DNA from: Gammaproteobacteria bacterium
Lineage (GTDB): Bacteria > Pseudomonadota > Gammaproteobacteria > Enterobacterales > Alteromonadaceae
Length of the DNA stretch: 64,000 nucleotides
Assembly (NCBI GenBank): GCA_018222405.1
Contig: JAAFAI010000012.1
Location: 92,765-156,764 of the forward strand
Direction of reading: 5' to 3'
Part shown: positions 9,191 to 18,635 of the stretch, piece after piece
How positions within the stretch are numbered: position 1 is the first letter of the stretch
How the letters are laid out: each line of letters begins with the position of its first letter
Position numbers and translations under genes: made by a program
Notes under the pieces: model-generated
What the model saw: the letters and a program-made list of their open reading frames with translations, nothing else
Told to the model about the DNA's origin: nothing
The model's database searches: none

Positions 9191-10384
9191 TTAGCTCGCA
9201 GCTGGCAACATGTTACGATTACGCATCTGCAGATAGCTGAGAGCCCACATGATAAAGCCACCTGCAAACAGCATGGCTGAAGCATAGCCGGTTTCGTTAA
9301 ACGAAGCGCCTGACGCCAGTAAAGCGCCGCCTACCCAGGGGCCGACTGCGTTAGCGGTATTAAAGGAACATTGAACCAGTGCACCAATCATGGCATGCCC
9401 GGTGGGCGATACATCCAGCAACATCGACTGAATTACGGCAGCCAGGCCAACGCTGGCGCCAAGCAGGAATACCGTAACGTATAACCACCAGATATTTGTC
9501 GCGGCAAACACGTACATGATAGCAATGGCAACACTGCATAACAGAGCAATACCGGTTGTGGCTAACGGCGAGTGATCGGCCAGTTTACTGATCACCAGAT
9601 TACCAATTGTGGTGCCAATACCAAACATCATCATGGCAATGGAAATGGTCACTTCCGGGGTTTCGGTTACGTTAATAATGGTGTCTGCCAGATAAGTATA
9701 AATACAGAACACGCCGCCAAAACCAACAAAGATAATGCCGGAGATAGACCACACCAATTTGTTTTTCAGTACGCCGAACTCTTCCCGCAACCGGGTTGGG
9801 TTGGTTACCGGGCTGCTGGGTACCAGACGGTAAATCAAAAACATGGTGATCAGCGCCAGCACGGCCACAATAGCCATACACACCCGCCAGCTAAGATTTT
9901 GCCCAACCAGGGTTGCCATGGGCACGCCCACGATGGTTGCAATAGTAAGGCCAGCAAAGACTTTAGACATATAAGTTGCACGTTTACCCTTAGGAGCCAT
10001 GCCGGAAGCAACCAGCAACGCCGTACCAAAATAAGCCCCATGAGGTAAACCGGACAGTACCCGGTAAACCACCAGTTCCGGTAAGGACGATGCTATCGCG
10101 CTTAACCCATTACCCAGCAAAATCATGCCGGTAAATACAATTAACGCGGTGCGACGATTGGTTTTATTGGTCAGCAGCATAAACAATGGCGCACCAATCA
10201 CCACACCGATGGCATAAGCACTGATCACGTTACCTGCCAACGAGGGAGTGACGCTGAAAGATTCAGCAATTAAGGGCAGCATGGACATTGCCGAAAACTC
10301 GGTAAGTCCAAGAACAAAGGTTCCGAGCGCCATAGCCAGAATAGGCCAGACCGCTGCGCCCTGTTTAATTTGTGGTGCAGACAT
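9191..10384 (-). CDS. MFS exporter, DHA1 family (AraJ/PbuE-like)
   Basis: About 397 residues with twelve predicted membrane helices. The first helix motif F-V-L-G-L-T-E-F and the D/N-K-x-x-R-R loop between helices 2 and 3 (L-L-T-N-K-T-N-R-R) are those of the DHA1 branch that includes AraJ, YdhP and purine or arabinose exporters. The ATG at 10384 has AAGG six bases upstream and starts M-S-A-P-Q; a longer frame from 10402 lacks a ribosome site. It is a single-gene unit with its own terminator and no adjacent regulator. Members export sugars, nucleosides or drugs; the substrate cannot be inferred from sequence alone. Confidence 0.85.
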   Translation of the reverse strand: MSAPQIKQGAAVWPILAMALGTFVLGLTEFSAMSMLPLIAESFSVTPSLAGNVISAYAIGVVIGAPLFMLLTNKTNRRTALIVFTGMILLGNGLSAIASSLPELVVYRVLSGLPHGAYFGTALLVASGMAPKGKRATYMSKVFAGLTIATIVGVPMATLVGQNLSWRVCMAIVAVLALITMFLIYRLVPSSPVTNPTRLREEFGVLKNKLVWSISGIIFVGFGGVFCIYTYLADTIINVTETPEVTISIAMMMFGIGTTIGNLVISKLADHSPLATTGIALLCSVAIAIMYVFAATNIWWLYVTVFLLGASVGLAAVIQSMLLDVSPTGHAMIGALVQCSFNTANAVGPWVGGALLASGASFNETGYASAMLFAGGFIMWALSYLQMRNRNMLPAAS

Positions 10385-10805
10385 AAACAACCTTAAACAC
10401 ATGGCCGAAGCCAGTTAAATCAATGAGTGTGCGCCTGTTTAAACTGGTGTTATAAACCTGGTAGAGTAAACAACTAAAACGCGAGTGTATTTGTAGGGAT
10501 ACAGAACCAACCGTTCACTGTTTGAACAGCGTAATCTTAGCCGGAAGGACTATTGCTTTCTTTATTTGATGATTCACATTATACGTTATGTATGCAAAGT
10601 AATTCTATGCTTAATACGTGTAAGTTATGCCATTTTTTACTTGATTCAACGCCCCGCAGGCAGCCTTTACAACGCCGTTTCTTTTCATTTCCAATTCTTT
10701 GATAAGTTTAACAACCGGCAGGGGAATGATAGCCTGTGGTAAGACTTGAATATCCTGATAAAAGCCTCATTTTTTTAGCTGACTCAATTATGTACCGGAC
10801 CCTGA
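10385..10805. other. Divergent intergenic region, MFS / Kef
   Basis: About 420 bases between divergent genes. It must hold both promoters. One 36-codon open frame on the plus strand (from an ATG near 10590) has no ribosome site and reads as non-protein. No repeat or mobile element is visible. Confidence 0.5.
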
Positions 10806-11438
10806 ATGTCTAATGAAGCAAGCTCGTCCTCCTGCCGTATTCTGTTATTGTTTGCGCATCCGTCCCAGGCGAGATCGGAAGTCAACAGTGTGCTGTTTAA
10901 CGCCGCCAAACAGCACAAGGCTGTGACGGCGGTAGATTTATATGCCGAGTATCCGGACTTTAATATCAGTATCGAGCGTGAACAACAGCGCTTGCTTGAG
11001 CACGATGTGATTATTTTTCAGTTTCCCATTTACTGGTACTCAACCCCGGCATTATTGAAAGAGTGGCAGGATTTGGTACTTGAATACGGATTCGCCTATG
11101 GCAAAGGGGGCGATGCACTTAAAGGTAAGCAATTTTTCTGTGCGGTGTCGGCTGGCGGGCGCGAAGAAGCTTACCAGACCGATGGATTTAATCACTTTAC
11201 CCTGCGCCAGTTACTGCAGCCGCTAGAACAAATGGCCAGTATTACCCAGTTAACCTATCTGGCTCCTTTTGCGTTATTTGGCTCCCGCACCGCAAAGGAA
11301 GAGCACCGCATAACCCGACACTCGGCGCTATGGATTAAACTGCTTGATACCCTGGCAAAAGGCGAGCTGGATATCAGTAAAGCGCGTAAGCTGGAAAACC
11401 TCACCCGCTATTTTGACGAGCAGGACCTGCACCAATGA
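10806..11438 (+). CDS. KefF/KefG-like flavodoxin-fold quinone oxidoreductase
   Basis: 210 residues of the flavodoxin-2 (NAD(P)H dehydrogenase quinone) family. Visible features are an FMN-binding start (I-L-L-L-F-A-H-P-S), the F-Q-F-P-I-Y-W-Y-S-T-P-A-L-L-K-E-W-Q-D motif at about 76-95, and an S-A-G-G-R-E-E-A-Y segment near 117. In E. coli, KefF and KefG are ancillary subunits that bind and activate KefC and KefB. This gene overlaps the downstream antiporter by four bases (ATGA), so the two are co-translated, which supports the KefF/KefG role. I cannot decide between the F and G subtypes. Confidence 0.88.
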   Translation: MSNEASSSSCRILLLFAHPSQARSEVNSVLFNAAKQHKAVTAVDLYAEYPDFNISIEREQQRLLEHDVIIFQFPIYWYSTPALLKEWQDLVLEYGFAYGKGGDALKGKQFFCAVSAGGREEAYQTDGFNHFTLRQLLQPLEQMASITQLTYLAPFALFGSRTAKEEHRITRHSALWIKLLDTLAKGELDISKARKLENLTRYFDEQDLHQ

Positions 11439-13354
11439 CCGGTTACTTTCTTCAGGCGTTTATTTATTTAATGGCGGCGGTTATAGCCGTGCCGGTGGCC
11501 AAGCGATTCGGATTGGGCTCGGTACTGGGCTACTTAATTGCCGGCCTGATTATTGGCCCGGTGCTCGGCCTGGTGGGTGAGGAAACCAACGCCATTCAAC
11601 ACTTTGCCGAGTTTGGCGTGGTAATGATGCTATTTTTAGTGGGGATGGAGCTGGAACCCAAAGCCTTATGGAACATGAAGCTGCGTTTACTGGGCCTGGG
11701 CGGCTTACAGTTGCTGCTCACCTCAGCGGTTATCACCGGCATTGCCATGATAGCCGGCCTGAGTTGGCAGGTAGCACTGACTATTGGCCTTATCTTCGCG
11801 CTCTCCTCTACCGCCATTGTATTACAAACCTTTCAGGAAAAGGGCCTGCAACAAACCGAAGGAGCCAAAGGGGCTTTTTCCATTCTGCTATTTCAGGACA
11901 TCGCGGTTATTCCCATGCTGGCGCTTATTCCGTTATTGGCATTACCTGAGCTGGCAAGTGCTATTAATGAGACGGCGGGTCAGAACGCCGGCCATGGCGA
12001 CAGTCTGGTGGAAGGGCTGCCTGGCTGGCTGTACGGGTTAGTTATTATCGCCTCTATAGCGTTTGTCACTGTTGGCGGCCATTACCTGAGCCGGCCGCTG
12101 TTTCGCTTTGTGGCGTCCTCGGGACTGCGTGAAATTTTTACCGCTACGGCGTTGATGCTGGTTATTGGCATTGCTGCTTTAATGGGGCTGGTTGGTCTTT
12201 CCCCTGCCCTCGGCGCCTTTCTGGCCGGCGTGGTGCTGGCCAACAGTGAATTTCGTCACGAACTTAAAGCCAATATTGAGCCCTTTAAAGGACTGCTACT
12301 AGGACTGTTCTTTATTACTGTAGGAGCTGGTATTCACTTTGCCACGCTCACCGAAAACTGGGTACTGATCATCAGTATCACCCTAGGGGTGATGGTGTTA
12401 AAAGCGCTGGTACTTTTTCTGATTGCTCTGCTATTTGATTTAAAAGGCAGTAATCGTTGGCTGCTAACTCTTAGCCTGGCCCAGGCCGGCGAATTTGGTT
12501 TTGTCTTAATTAGCTTTGCGGCTCAGAACAACGTGCTGGCCACCGATTTGATTGCGTTATTGCAATTGGTGGTAGCCCTGTCGATGTTTTTAACGCCGGG
12601 ACTGTTTATCTTATTTGAACGGGTCATTATGCCCCGCTACATGCATGGCAGCGGCAACCGCCAGCATGACACGGTAGACGATAAAGGCAGTGTGATTATT
12701 GCCGGCATCGGCCGTTTCGGGCAGATAGTTAATCGCTTACTGGTGGCTAACGATTTTAAAACGGTGATCCTGGATATTCGTTCAGAGCAGGTCGATCTGA
12801 TGCGCCAGATAGGCACTCAGGCTTATTTTGGTGACGCTTCAAAACCGGGCATGCTCGACACCGCCGGCATTGAACAAGCCAGCTTAATGGTAATCGCTAT
12901 AGACGACCGGGAAACTGCGGTTGAAATGGTGAAATACATAAAGCTAACCCATCCTGAACTTAAGCTACTGGTGCGCGCCTTCGACCGTGGTCATGGCTAC
13001 CGGTTACGTCAGGCGGGTGCTGATTACCTGATTTCCGAAACTTATCATTCAGCGCTGGAAATGGGTGCTCAGGCACTCCGTACATTGGGTGTACACCCGT
13101 TTCAGGCTGAACGGCAAAAGCATGCCTACCGCGATATTGAAGCTCAGCAGAGTGACGTACTTTACGAAGCCTGGAAAGACGATGCCAGTGGCGAGCGGTT
13201 TGATAATAACTACCGTGAGCTATTTATGGAGTTACAACAACTGATTGATGACGCGCTTAAATCGGATCTGCACGACAACCACTCTAGACGGCGAGGCTGG
13301 ACACCACCGCCAAAGGGCTATGCAGAAGAGCAGTTAAAAAATCAAAAAGACTAA
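11435..13354 (+). CDS. Kef-type glutathione-gated K+ efflux antiporter (CPA2 family)
   Basis: 639 residues. The N-terminal 390 or so residues form the CPA2 Na+/K+:H+ exchanger membrane domain (G-L-G-S-V-L-G-Y-L-I-A-G-L-I-I-G-P and A-L-S-S-T-A-I-V-L-Q). The C-terminal half has a cytoplasmic RCK/KTN domain with an NAD-binding G-I-G-R-F-G-Q turn at about 424-430. The tail continues past the RCK domain as in KefB and KefC. E. coli KefB/KefC release K+ and acidify the cytoplasm when glutathione-electrophile adducts form, protecting against methylglyoxal and similar toxins. It is translated from the overlapping ATGA of the ancillary subunit gene. GloB, the glutathione-linked methylglyoxal enzyme, is also encoded in this window but 50 kb away. 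Confidence 0.9.
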   Translation: MTGYFLQAFIYLMAAVIAVPVAKRFGLGSVLGYLIAGLIIGPVLGLVGEETNAIQHFAEFGVVMMLFLVGMELEPKALWNMKLRLLGLGGLQLLLTSAVITGIAMIAGLSWQVALTIGLIFALSSTAIVLQTFQEKGLQQTEGAKGAFSILLFQDIAVIPMLALIPLLALPELASAINETAGQNAGHGDSLVEGLPGWLYGLVIIASIAFVTVGGHYLSRPLFRFVASSGLREIFTATALMLVIGIAALMGLVGLSPALGAFLAGVVLANSEFRHELKANIEPFKGLLLGLFFITVGAGIHFATLTENWVLIISITLGVMVLKALVLFLIALLFDLKGSNRWLLTLSLAQAGEFGFVLISFAAQNNVLATDLIALLQLVVALSMFLTPGLFILFERVIMPRYMHGSGNRQHDTVDDKGSVIIAGIGRFGQIVNRLLVANDFKTVILDIRSEQVDLMRQIGTQAYFGDASKPGMLDTAGIEQASLMVIAIDDRETAVEMVKYIKLTHPELKLLVRAFDRGHGYRLRQAGADYLISETYHSALEMGAQALRTLGVHPFQAERQKHAYRDIEAQQSDVLYEAWKDDASGERFDNNYRELFMELQQLIDDALKSDLHDNHSRRRGWTPPPKGYAEEQLKNQKD

Positions 13355-13360
13355 CCGCCG

Positions 13361-14182
13361 TTACTGATTGCCGGGCTCTTGGGGCTCGGTAAACATGTTT
13401 AAGTCACCCAGCATTTGGTTTAGTACGCCGCTTCGGGCAAACTCTTCGAGCTTTTGGTTAATAGCTTTAAACAGGGGTTTGTGGCCCGGGTGACAAATCA
13501 CGGTATCGTGCATGGTCAGCGGCGAATACTCCATTGAATATGGCAGCTCCGACATCCCCAGTTCCTCGTAGGCAAACAACACATCCGGATAAAACGAAAA
13601 GATATAATCGACTTTATTATCATTAAGCATCTGCACATTTTCCGTTTCACTGCTGACTTCAAACAGGTGCGTCACGCGATCGACTATTTGCTGCATTTCT
13701 TTGCTCAACGGCGTACCACGCACAATGCTTAGTACTGCATGATTCGGAATATCACGAGCATGGCGAACTAAGTGTTGTTCATCGCGGGAAATCACTCTCA
13801 CCATAGCCTTATTTAACGGCACACTGATCAGCACATCCTGCAACTCGAGGCTGACATCCTCCAAATCAAAGGTCGCTATCCCCGGCGCATAACAAGCAAA
13901 TTGCTTATTAACAAATCCGCGCTTGGCCCTCGACATGGGCATAACAATGATTTCAGCCTGCTCATCCAGCCCGCTTTCTACCAACGCACGTTGGAGAATT
14001 TCGTGGTAAACCCCGGGGCCTTCGTGTTCGCCGGGAATGTGGAATAGTCCTGTCAGCTGTGCGCCAACAATGACTTTTTTAGCGCCTGTTTCACTTGCCA
14101 CCGGCCAGGTTAGCAATGCGGCAAACGCCGTAAGCATTATCATATAGTATCGCAACAAATCTCTTTTCCCGGGCTTACGCAT
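13361..14182 (-). CDS. Periplasmic solute-binding protein family 3 (amino-acid type), orphan
   Basis: 273 residues with an N-terminal membrane/signal segment (about 10-28) and a class-3 solute-binding fold: K-V-I-V-G-A-Q-L-T-G near the start, then P-G-V-Y-H-E-I-L-Q-R-A-L and a D-Y-I-F-S-F-Y-P-D stretch. No ABC permease or ATPase gene accompanies it. Such lone binding domains are common in Alteromonadales, either as sensors or as partners of distant transporters. It ends six bases from the convergent Kef stop codon. The ligand is unknown. Confidence 0.75.
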   Translation of the reverse strand: MRKPGKRDLLRYYMIMLTAFAALLTWPVASETGAKKVIVGAQLTGLFHIPGEHEGPGVYHEILQRALVESGLDEQAEIIVMPMSRAKRGFVNKQFACYAPGIATFDLEDVSLELQDVLISVPLNKAMVRVISRDEQHLVRHARDIPNHAVLSIVRGTPLSKEMQQIVDRVTHLFEVSSETENVQMLNDNKVDYIFSFYPDVLFAYEELGMSELPYSMEYSPLTMHDTVICHPGHKPLFKAINQKLEEFARSGVLNQMLGDLNMFTEPQEPGNQ

Positions 14183-14281
14183 AAAACTGTCTGCTACTAA
14201 ACTCTATGCACAGGAGTGATATGCTGCAAGCTGAACAGGTTAATTATCGCTCATACTTTAGGATAAGAAACAGCCAGAAAG

Positions 14282-15310
14282 TTAATCAGATAAAGCCTGC
14301 TGGCGCCGGTGTTTCGGGCTTTGCTGATACCAGCGTTTAAATGCACGGGTAAAGTTGCCGGCATTGTTAAAACCTAATCTATAGCTGACTTCACTTAATG
14401 GTAAATGACCGGTTTCTACCCATAATAACGCCTGCCGACTGCGTAGAGCATCCACCACAGCCTGGAAGCTGCAGTCTTTGTCAGCCAGTCGTCGCTGTAA
14501 GGTACGCGAACTCAGCCCGAGGCGTTGTGCGGCCTGCACAAGGGTTAGTGTGCCCAGTGGCAGGTGATTTAACAGCAACGACTCCAGTTGGCCGCGCAAA
14601 TCGCTGCGATCATAGCGCGCCAGATAATCGGCTACCAGCGCATCATTTTGTGCCGCGAGCTCCGGACTGGCAGTTAACAGCGGCTGATGCATCACCGCTT
14701 CACTAAAAGATATTGTGTCATGGGCCGCATTAAAAAACACAGGGCACTTGAACACCCGCTGCCAGGGCGTTGGATCTGCAGGTTGCGGTCGACTCAGCGA
14801 TACCTGCAACGGCACTAAACCGGGCTCAAAAATATGCCTGGCGGTAAGCATACAGGTGCCCATAAATGCGTCGGTCTCAGTCGCGCTCCAATGGTCAATG
14901 GTAAGGCTTTTATGCAGGCTAATATCGACCAGATTATTCGACTCACTGATCTTAAGCGTGCCGTAATCGGCAAACATCCGGAAGTTAGCGGCCAGACGCT
15001 CAAAACCCGCCATCAGCGTGTTACTGGCCCAAATAGCAAAGCCCAGTGCTTGCCATGAGGTGGGTCGGACAAACCGGGCTACCGTTAGCCCTACCGCTTC
15101 ATCCTGAGTCAGACTCTCCACCAGACGCCACAAGCGATTAAGCTTAGCAAGAGAATAACGGGTTTCGGGTTGAGCAGCCTGAGCAGGATCTATCCCCACA
15201 CGCCTAAGCAGACTCTGACCGTCGAGCTGGTAAGCATTCATTGCCCTGCTGATCACCAGCGGCCAGCTGCCTATAACACTATGAGATTGCGCGATATTAT
15301 AGTCTTTCAC
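14282..15310 (-). CDS. AraC-family regulator (arabinose-binding-domain type)
   Basis: 342 residues. About 20-205 is the N-terminal ligand domain of the AraC subgroup with R-Y-S-L-A-K-L-N-R-L-W. About 245-338 holds two helix-turn-helix units (L-V-Q-A-A-Q-R-L-G-L-S-S-R-T-L-Q-R-R-L and S-E-V-S-Y-R-L-G-F-N-N-A-G-N-F-T-R-A-F-K-R-W). The start is GTG with AGGG upstream. It is divergent from the fatty acyl-CoA ligase across a 150-base region, the usual arrangement for a regulator of its neighbour, so control of the ligase is a reasonable inference. Confidence 0.88.
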   Translation of the reverse strand: MKDYNIAQSHSVIGSWPLVISRAMNAYQLDGQSLLRRVGIDPAQAAQPETRYSLAKLNRLWRLVESLTQDEAVGLTVARFVRPTSWQALGFAIWASNTLMAGFERLAANFRMFADYGTLKISESNNLVDISLHKSLTIDHWSATETDAFMGTCMLTARHIFEPGLVPLQVSLSRPQPADPTPWQRVFKCPVFFNAAHDTISFSEAVMHQPLLTASPELAAQNDALVADYLARYDRSDLRGQLESLLLNHLPLGTLTLVQAAQRLGLSSRTLQRRLADKDCSFQAVVDALRSRQALLWVETGHLPLSEVSYRLGFNNAGNFTRAFKRWYQQSPKHRRQQALSD

Positions 15311-15460
15311 ACGGGCACCCTAAGGTTTGTAAGTGCAGGTCATACGGCCACACTTATCTTTATACGCCAATAATAAATCTTAACACGCCAACCTATTGCT
15401 TGTTAACATTTTTAAAACAACACTATTACAAGACACCTCATTAAACACCGGAGCCGTGTG

Positions 15461-17104
15461 ATGCCTGTAAAAATTCTTCAAGGGGCAGAAAATGCCCACG
15501 CCTACCCTCTTCTGATTAAACAAATCTTTGCCTCAGCCGGCCGTTTTGAACCAGACAACCAGATCATTTACCGCGGCGAGCAATCTTTTAGCTATAGTGA
15601 GTTTACCCGGCGGGTGCAGCAACTGGCCAATGCGCTGAAAGCCGCCGGAGTAGAAGCCGGTGATACCGTCGCGGTGATGGACTGGGACAGTCACCGTTAC
15701 CTTGAATGCTATTTTGCTGTGCCCATGCTGGGCGCCATTTTGCATCATGTGAATATTCGCTTGTCACCCGAACAGGTGGCCTACACCATGAATCATGCCG
15801 AAGATAAACTGGTGCTGGTGCATGATGATTTTCTTCCCCTTGCCGATCAGCTGGCAACGCAGCTTCCCACCGTGCAAGGGTACATTAGATTGAGTGACGG
15901 CGGAACGCCGCCCGCCACGCCCAATATAAGCGTGCTTGGCGAGTACGAATCGTTATTGGCGCAGCAGAGCAGCGAATGCGATTTTCCCGATTTTGATGAA
16001 AACAGTGTCGCTACCACTTTCTATACCACTGGCACTACCGGTAATCCCAAAGGTGTGTATTTCAGCCATCGTCAGTTAGTACTGCATACCATCAACATGG
16101 TGGGCATGTTGGGCAGCTATGAAGGCTTGCCACTGCTGCGTTCCAATTCGGTTTACATGCCCATCACGCCGATGTTCCATGTGCATGCCTGGGGCGTTCC
16201 CTATGCGGCTGTGATGCTTAACTGCACGCAGATTTATCCGGGGCGCTATGAGCCCAATCTGTTGGTTGACCTGATAAAGCAATACAAGGTCGATTTTTCG
16301 CACTGTGTGCCCACTATTTTGCAAATGCTACTGGGCTGCGAGAAAGGTCACGAAACGCGGCTGGATGGCTGGAAGATCCTTATTGGCGGCAGTGCGCTGC
16401 CTAAAGGACTGGCCAAAGCAGCCATGGACAAAGGGGCAGATATTTATTCCGCCTACGGCATGTCGGAAACCTGCCCGCTACTTACCGTTACCCATTTAAA
16501 TAAAGCGCAGCGAGCGCTGCCAGCCGAGGAACAGCTTAAATACAGAACCCTGACCGGCGTGGCGTCCAACCTGGTTGATTTGCGCATTGAAGAGCCCAGT
16601 GGCAAATCCGCGGCACACAATGGCAGTGATGTAGGTGAAGTTACCGTACAAACACCCTGGCTCACCCAGGGGTATTATAAAGAGCCAGCTAAACAGGAAG
16701 AGCTTTGGGAAGGCGGAAGACTACATACCGGCGATGTGGCGAGCGTGCATCCCAATGGCTTTGTAGAAATTAAAGACCGGATTAAAGACGTTATCAAAAC
16801 CGGCGGTGAATGGCTTTCGTCTATCGAACTGGAAGATCTTATCAGTCAGCACCCGGCTGTTGCGGCAGTTGCCGTGGTGGGCATGCCGGATGAAAAATGG
16901 GGAGAACGCCCTCATGCAATGGTAGTTGCCAGTAACAACGACCTTAGCGCCAGTGATATTCAGCAGCACTTGCAGCAGTTCGTTGCGTCTGGGCATATTT
17001 CAAAATGGGCGGTGCCAGAACACATCACCCTGGTTGATGATATTCCCAAAACGTCTGTGGGCAAAATCAACAAAAAGGTGATCCGTGCCACCCTGGCAGG
17101 CTAA
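15461..17104 (+). CDS. Fatty acyl-CoA ligase (AMP-forming, AlkK-like)
   Basis: 547 residues of the ANL adenylate-forming family. The P-loop T-T-F-Y-T-T-G-T-T-G-N-P-K-G-V-Y lies near 185-200, the adenylate motif Y-G-M-S-E-T near 331, H-T-G-D-V-A near 427, and the C-terminal catalytic Lys in K-T-S-V-G-K-I-N-K-K near the end. The enzyme would activate a free carboxylic acid, probably a medium- or long-chain fatty acid, to its CoA thioester via acyl-AMP. The ATG at 15461 is preferred over a GTG three bases earlier because GGAG sits seven bases upstream of it. It is divergent from an AraC regulator and followed by a GC-rich hairpin. Chain-length preference is not readable. Confidence 0.88.
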   Translation: MPVKILQGAENAHAYPLLIKQIFASAGRFEPDNQIIYRGEQSFSYSEFTRRVQQLANALKAAGVEAGDTVAVMDWDSHRYLECYFAVPMLGAILHHVNIRLSPEQVAYTMNHAEDKLVLVHDDFLPLADQLATQLPTVQGYIRLSDGGTPPATPNISVLGEYESLLAQQSSECDFPDFDENSVATTFYTTGTTGNPKGVYFSHRQLVLHTINMVGMLGSYEGLPLLRSNSVYMPITPMFHVHAWGVPYAAVMLNCTQIYPGRYEPNLLVDLIKQYKVDFSHCVPTILQMLLGCEKGHETRLDGWKILIGGSALPKGLAKAAMDKGADIYSAYGMSETCPLLTVTHLNKAQRALPAEEQLKYRTLTGVASNLVDLRIEEPSGKSAAHNGSDVGEVTVQTPWLTQGYYKEPAKQEELWEGGRLHTGDVASVHPNGFVEIKDRIKDVIKTGGEWLSSIELEDLISQHPAVAAVAVVGMPDEKWGERPHAMVVASNNDLSASDIQQHLQQFVASGHISKWAVPEHITLVDDIPKTSVGKINKKVIRATLAG

Positions 17105-17110
17105 TCAACC

Positions 17111-17131
17111 GGCGGGAGCCGAGCTCCCGCC
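17111..17131. terminator. GC-rich hairpin between convergent genes
   Basis: A perfect 9-base stem (GGCGGGAGC / GCTCCCGCC) with a three-base loop lies six bases after the ligase stop codon, before the convergent WYL gene. Neither side has a long U-run, so it may act as a weak bidirectional terminator or a transcript-end stabiliser. Confidence 0.6.
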
Positions 17132-17160
17132 AGCCGCTATTTATGGCTCAACGTAGTCGC

Positions 17161-18033
17161 TTATTTCGGCTCTGCGTAGCCTGGCGCTATGGCCAGGTTA
17201 TCCACATCGCGTAACGTAAACCGGTTCTGTAACCACAGTTGATATTCGGCCCCTTCCAGTGTGCCGCGCTCGGTGCAGTCTACATTCCAGCGGCGCAGTA
17301 AATACCCCGCCATGGCAGCCCGCACGTTTATCAGTAACTGGCTGTTTTCCATTCCGTAATCCATTTCAATGGCAGTGGGGAAACTCACGTTCTTTGGATG
17401 CGGCACCAACTGTAATGGGATCATCCGATGCCACTCACTGTCGTACTCAGCCAGTTCGTTGGCGGCGGGTTCTGATTTTAGTGTGACCTTACTGACCCGA
17501 GTCAGTACAAAATCACGGAAGCTCTGACTTTTGCGGTCAAAGGCGCGTACATGCCAGCGCAGACCATTATCGACAATCGCATGCGGTACCAGCTCCCGGG
17601 CAGCAGAGCCACTCGACAAAGACGTGTATATCACACTCACTGCGCGATTATTTAAAATGGCCTGGACCAGTTTTGCGACAATAAAAATATCCGGCACATT
17701 GAGGCTCGACGGCGCTTCTACCGGAAAATGAATATCACCAATGGCATCAAAGCCATCAGAAATATCATTGGCCAGTTTAGTTAGCGTACGCTGGGCGTCA
17801 TGTTCAAATAACGGCTTAAACTGGCTGGTTTGAAAATAGCGCTTTTCCCTTGAGTCATATTCCAGGTTGTCCGGCGCCATTTCCTTATACAAATTAAAAT
17901 CACGGGAGCCTGCCGACAAGCCCACTTCAAAACGGTTGATCAAGTCCTGACGGTAGATCGCCCCTTTAAACAACAAACAAAAATCAATGTAGGCCAAACG
18001 CTGACGCTGGGCGAAACTTATACTTGCTAACAT
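17161..18033 (-). CDS. WYL-domain transcriptional regulator (CapW/BrxR-like)
   Basis: About 290 residues. The N-terminus has a winged-helix region (Q-R-L-A-Y-I-D-F-C-L-L-F-K-G-A-I-Y-R-Q-D-L-I-N-R-F at about 10-35). A WYL domain follows (V-S-V-I-Y-T-S-L-S-S-G, P-H-A-I-V-D-N-G-L-R-W-H-V-R-A-F-D), then a WCX-like C-terminal region. This layout matches the CapW/BrxR group, repressors first met beside CBASS and BREX defence systems. I moved the start to the ATG at 18033 because the N-terminus then matches the family; a TTG nine codons earlier is also possible. No defence genes lie next to it: neighbours are a ligase and a hypothetical gene. It may regulate itself or the upstream genes. Confidence 0.82.
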   Translation of the reverse strand: MLASISFAQRQRLAYIDFCLLFKGAIYRQDLINRFEVGLSAGSRDFNLYKEMAPDNLEYDSREKRYFQTSQFKPLFEHDAQRTLTKLANDISDGFDAIGDIHFPVEAPSSLNVPDIFIVAKLVQAILNNRAVSVIYTSLSSGSAARELVPHAIVDNGLRWHVRAFDRKSQSFRDFVLTRVSKVTLKSEPAANELAEYDSEWHRMIPLQLVPHPKNVSFPTAIEMDYGMENSQLLINVRAAMAGYLLRRWNVDCTERGTLEGAEYQLWLQNRFTLRDVDNLAIAPGYAEPK

Positions 18034-18116
18034 CCTTTCGACTCGAATAAGACTGCTCAATGCACCAATATGGTTTATTTTGATTCGGTTGTAAAGCGGG
18101 CAGAGTTTTTTCTGAC

Positions 18117-18545
18117 TCAGGGAAGATCGGCCTGGAGCAGCTTGCGGTTGTTGCCATCGTATTTACGGTATAAGCGGTAATTGTAGGCAGAGCGTTCAGG
18201 TAGCCCGGCACAGACTACCTGATAGCGAGCCACAAAGGTTCCGTCAGCCAGGCGATGAATGAAATCAAAATACTCCAGGCGCTGGCCCGGTTCAGAGTAT
18301 TCATCAACACTGTAGTCCTTAAGCAGAAACAGCTCATCCGCCCCGACCTCAAAGTATTGACGGTAAGCATCGGCACTTGGATCTGGCCGTTCCCGGGCAT
18401 ATTCGTCAGCCGCATCGAGTTCCAGGGGGATGCCATTCTTTGCCGGGGGTACGCTATCAGGCCTGGTTACTAACGAGGTAGTGTAATAAGGTGCTCGGGC
18501 TTCCCGTAATCCTGCCAGGAAGCGCTTCAGCCACATCATATCCAT
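18117..18545 (-). CDS. Hypothetical protein, 142 residues
   Basis: I do not recognise this protein. It is soluble-looking and acidic in the middle, with many aromatic and Arg residues (Y-F-D-F-I-H-R-L-A-D-G-T-F-V-A-R-Y near 90-107) and no signal peptide. GGAG lies just upstream of two nearby ATGs (18545 and 18539). Either could be the start; the second has the better spacing. It has the same strand as the WYL gene that follows (84 bases), so the two may be co-transcribed. Codon use resembles its neighbours. Confidence 0.65.
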   Translation of the reverse strand: MDMMWLKRFLAGLREARAPYYTTSLVTRPDSVPPAKNGIPLELDAADEYARERPDPSADAYRQYFEVGADELFLLKDYSVDEYSEPGQRLEYFDFIHRLADGTFVARYQVVCAGLPERSAYNYRLYRKYDGNNRKLLQADLP

Positions 18546-18635
18546 TTCTCCATACTATCAACTACATCAGGCCTGTCTTTAACCTGCTTCTACTGCTGGT
18601 ATAAAGGTAGTTCAGTACGGGTCAAAGTAAATGTG

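Noticed and set aside
9572..10048. 158-codon open frame opposite the MFS gene
   Set aside because: His- and Gln-rich low-grade sequence antisense to a clear transporter; a shadow.
17161..18545. CBASS/BREX or other defence locus
   Set aside because: Apart from the regulator type there is no cyclase, methylase, nuclease or effector motif near it.
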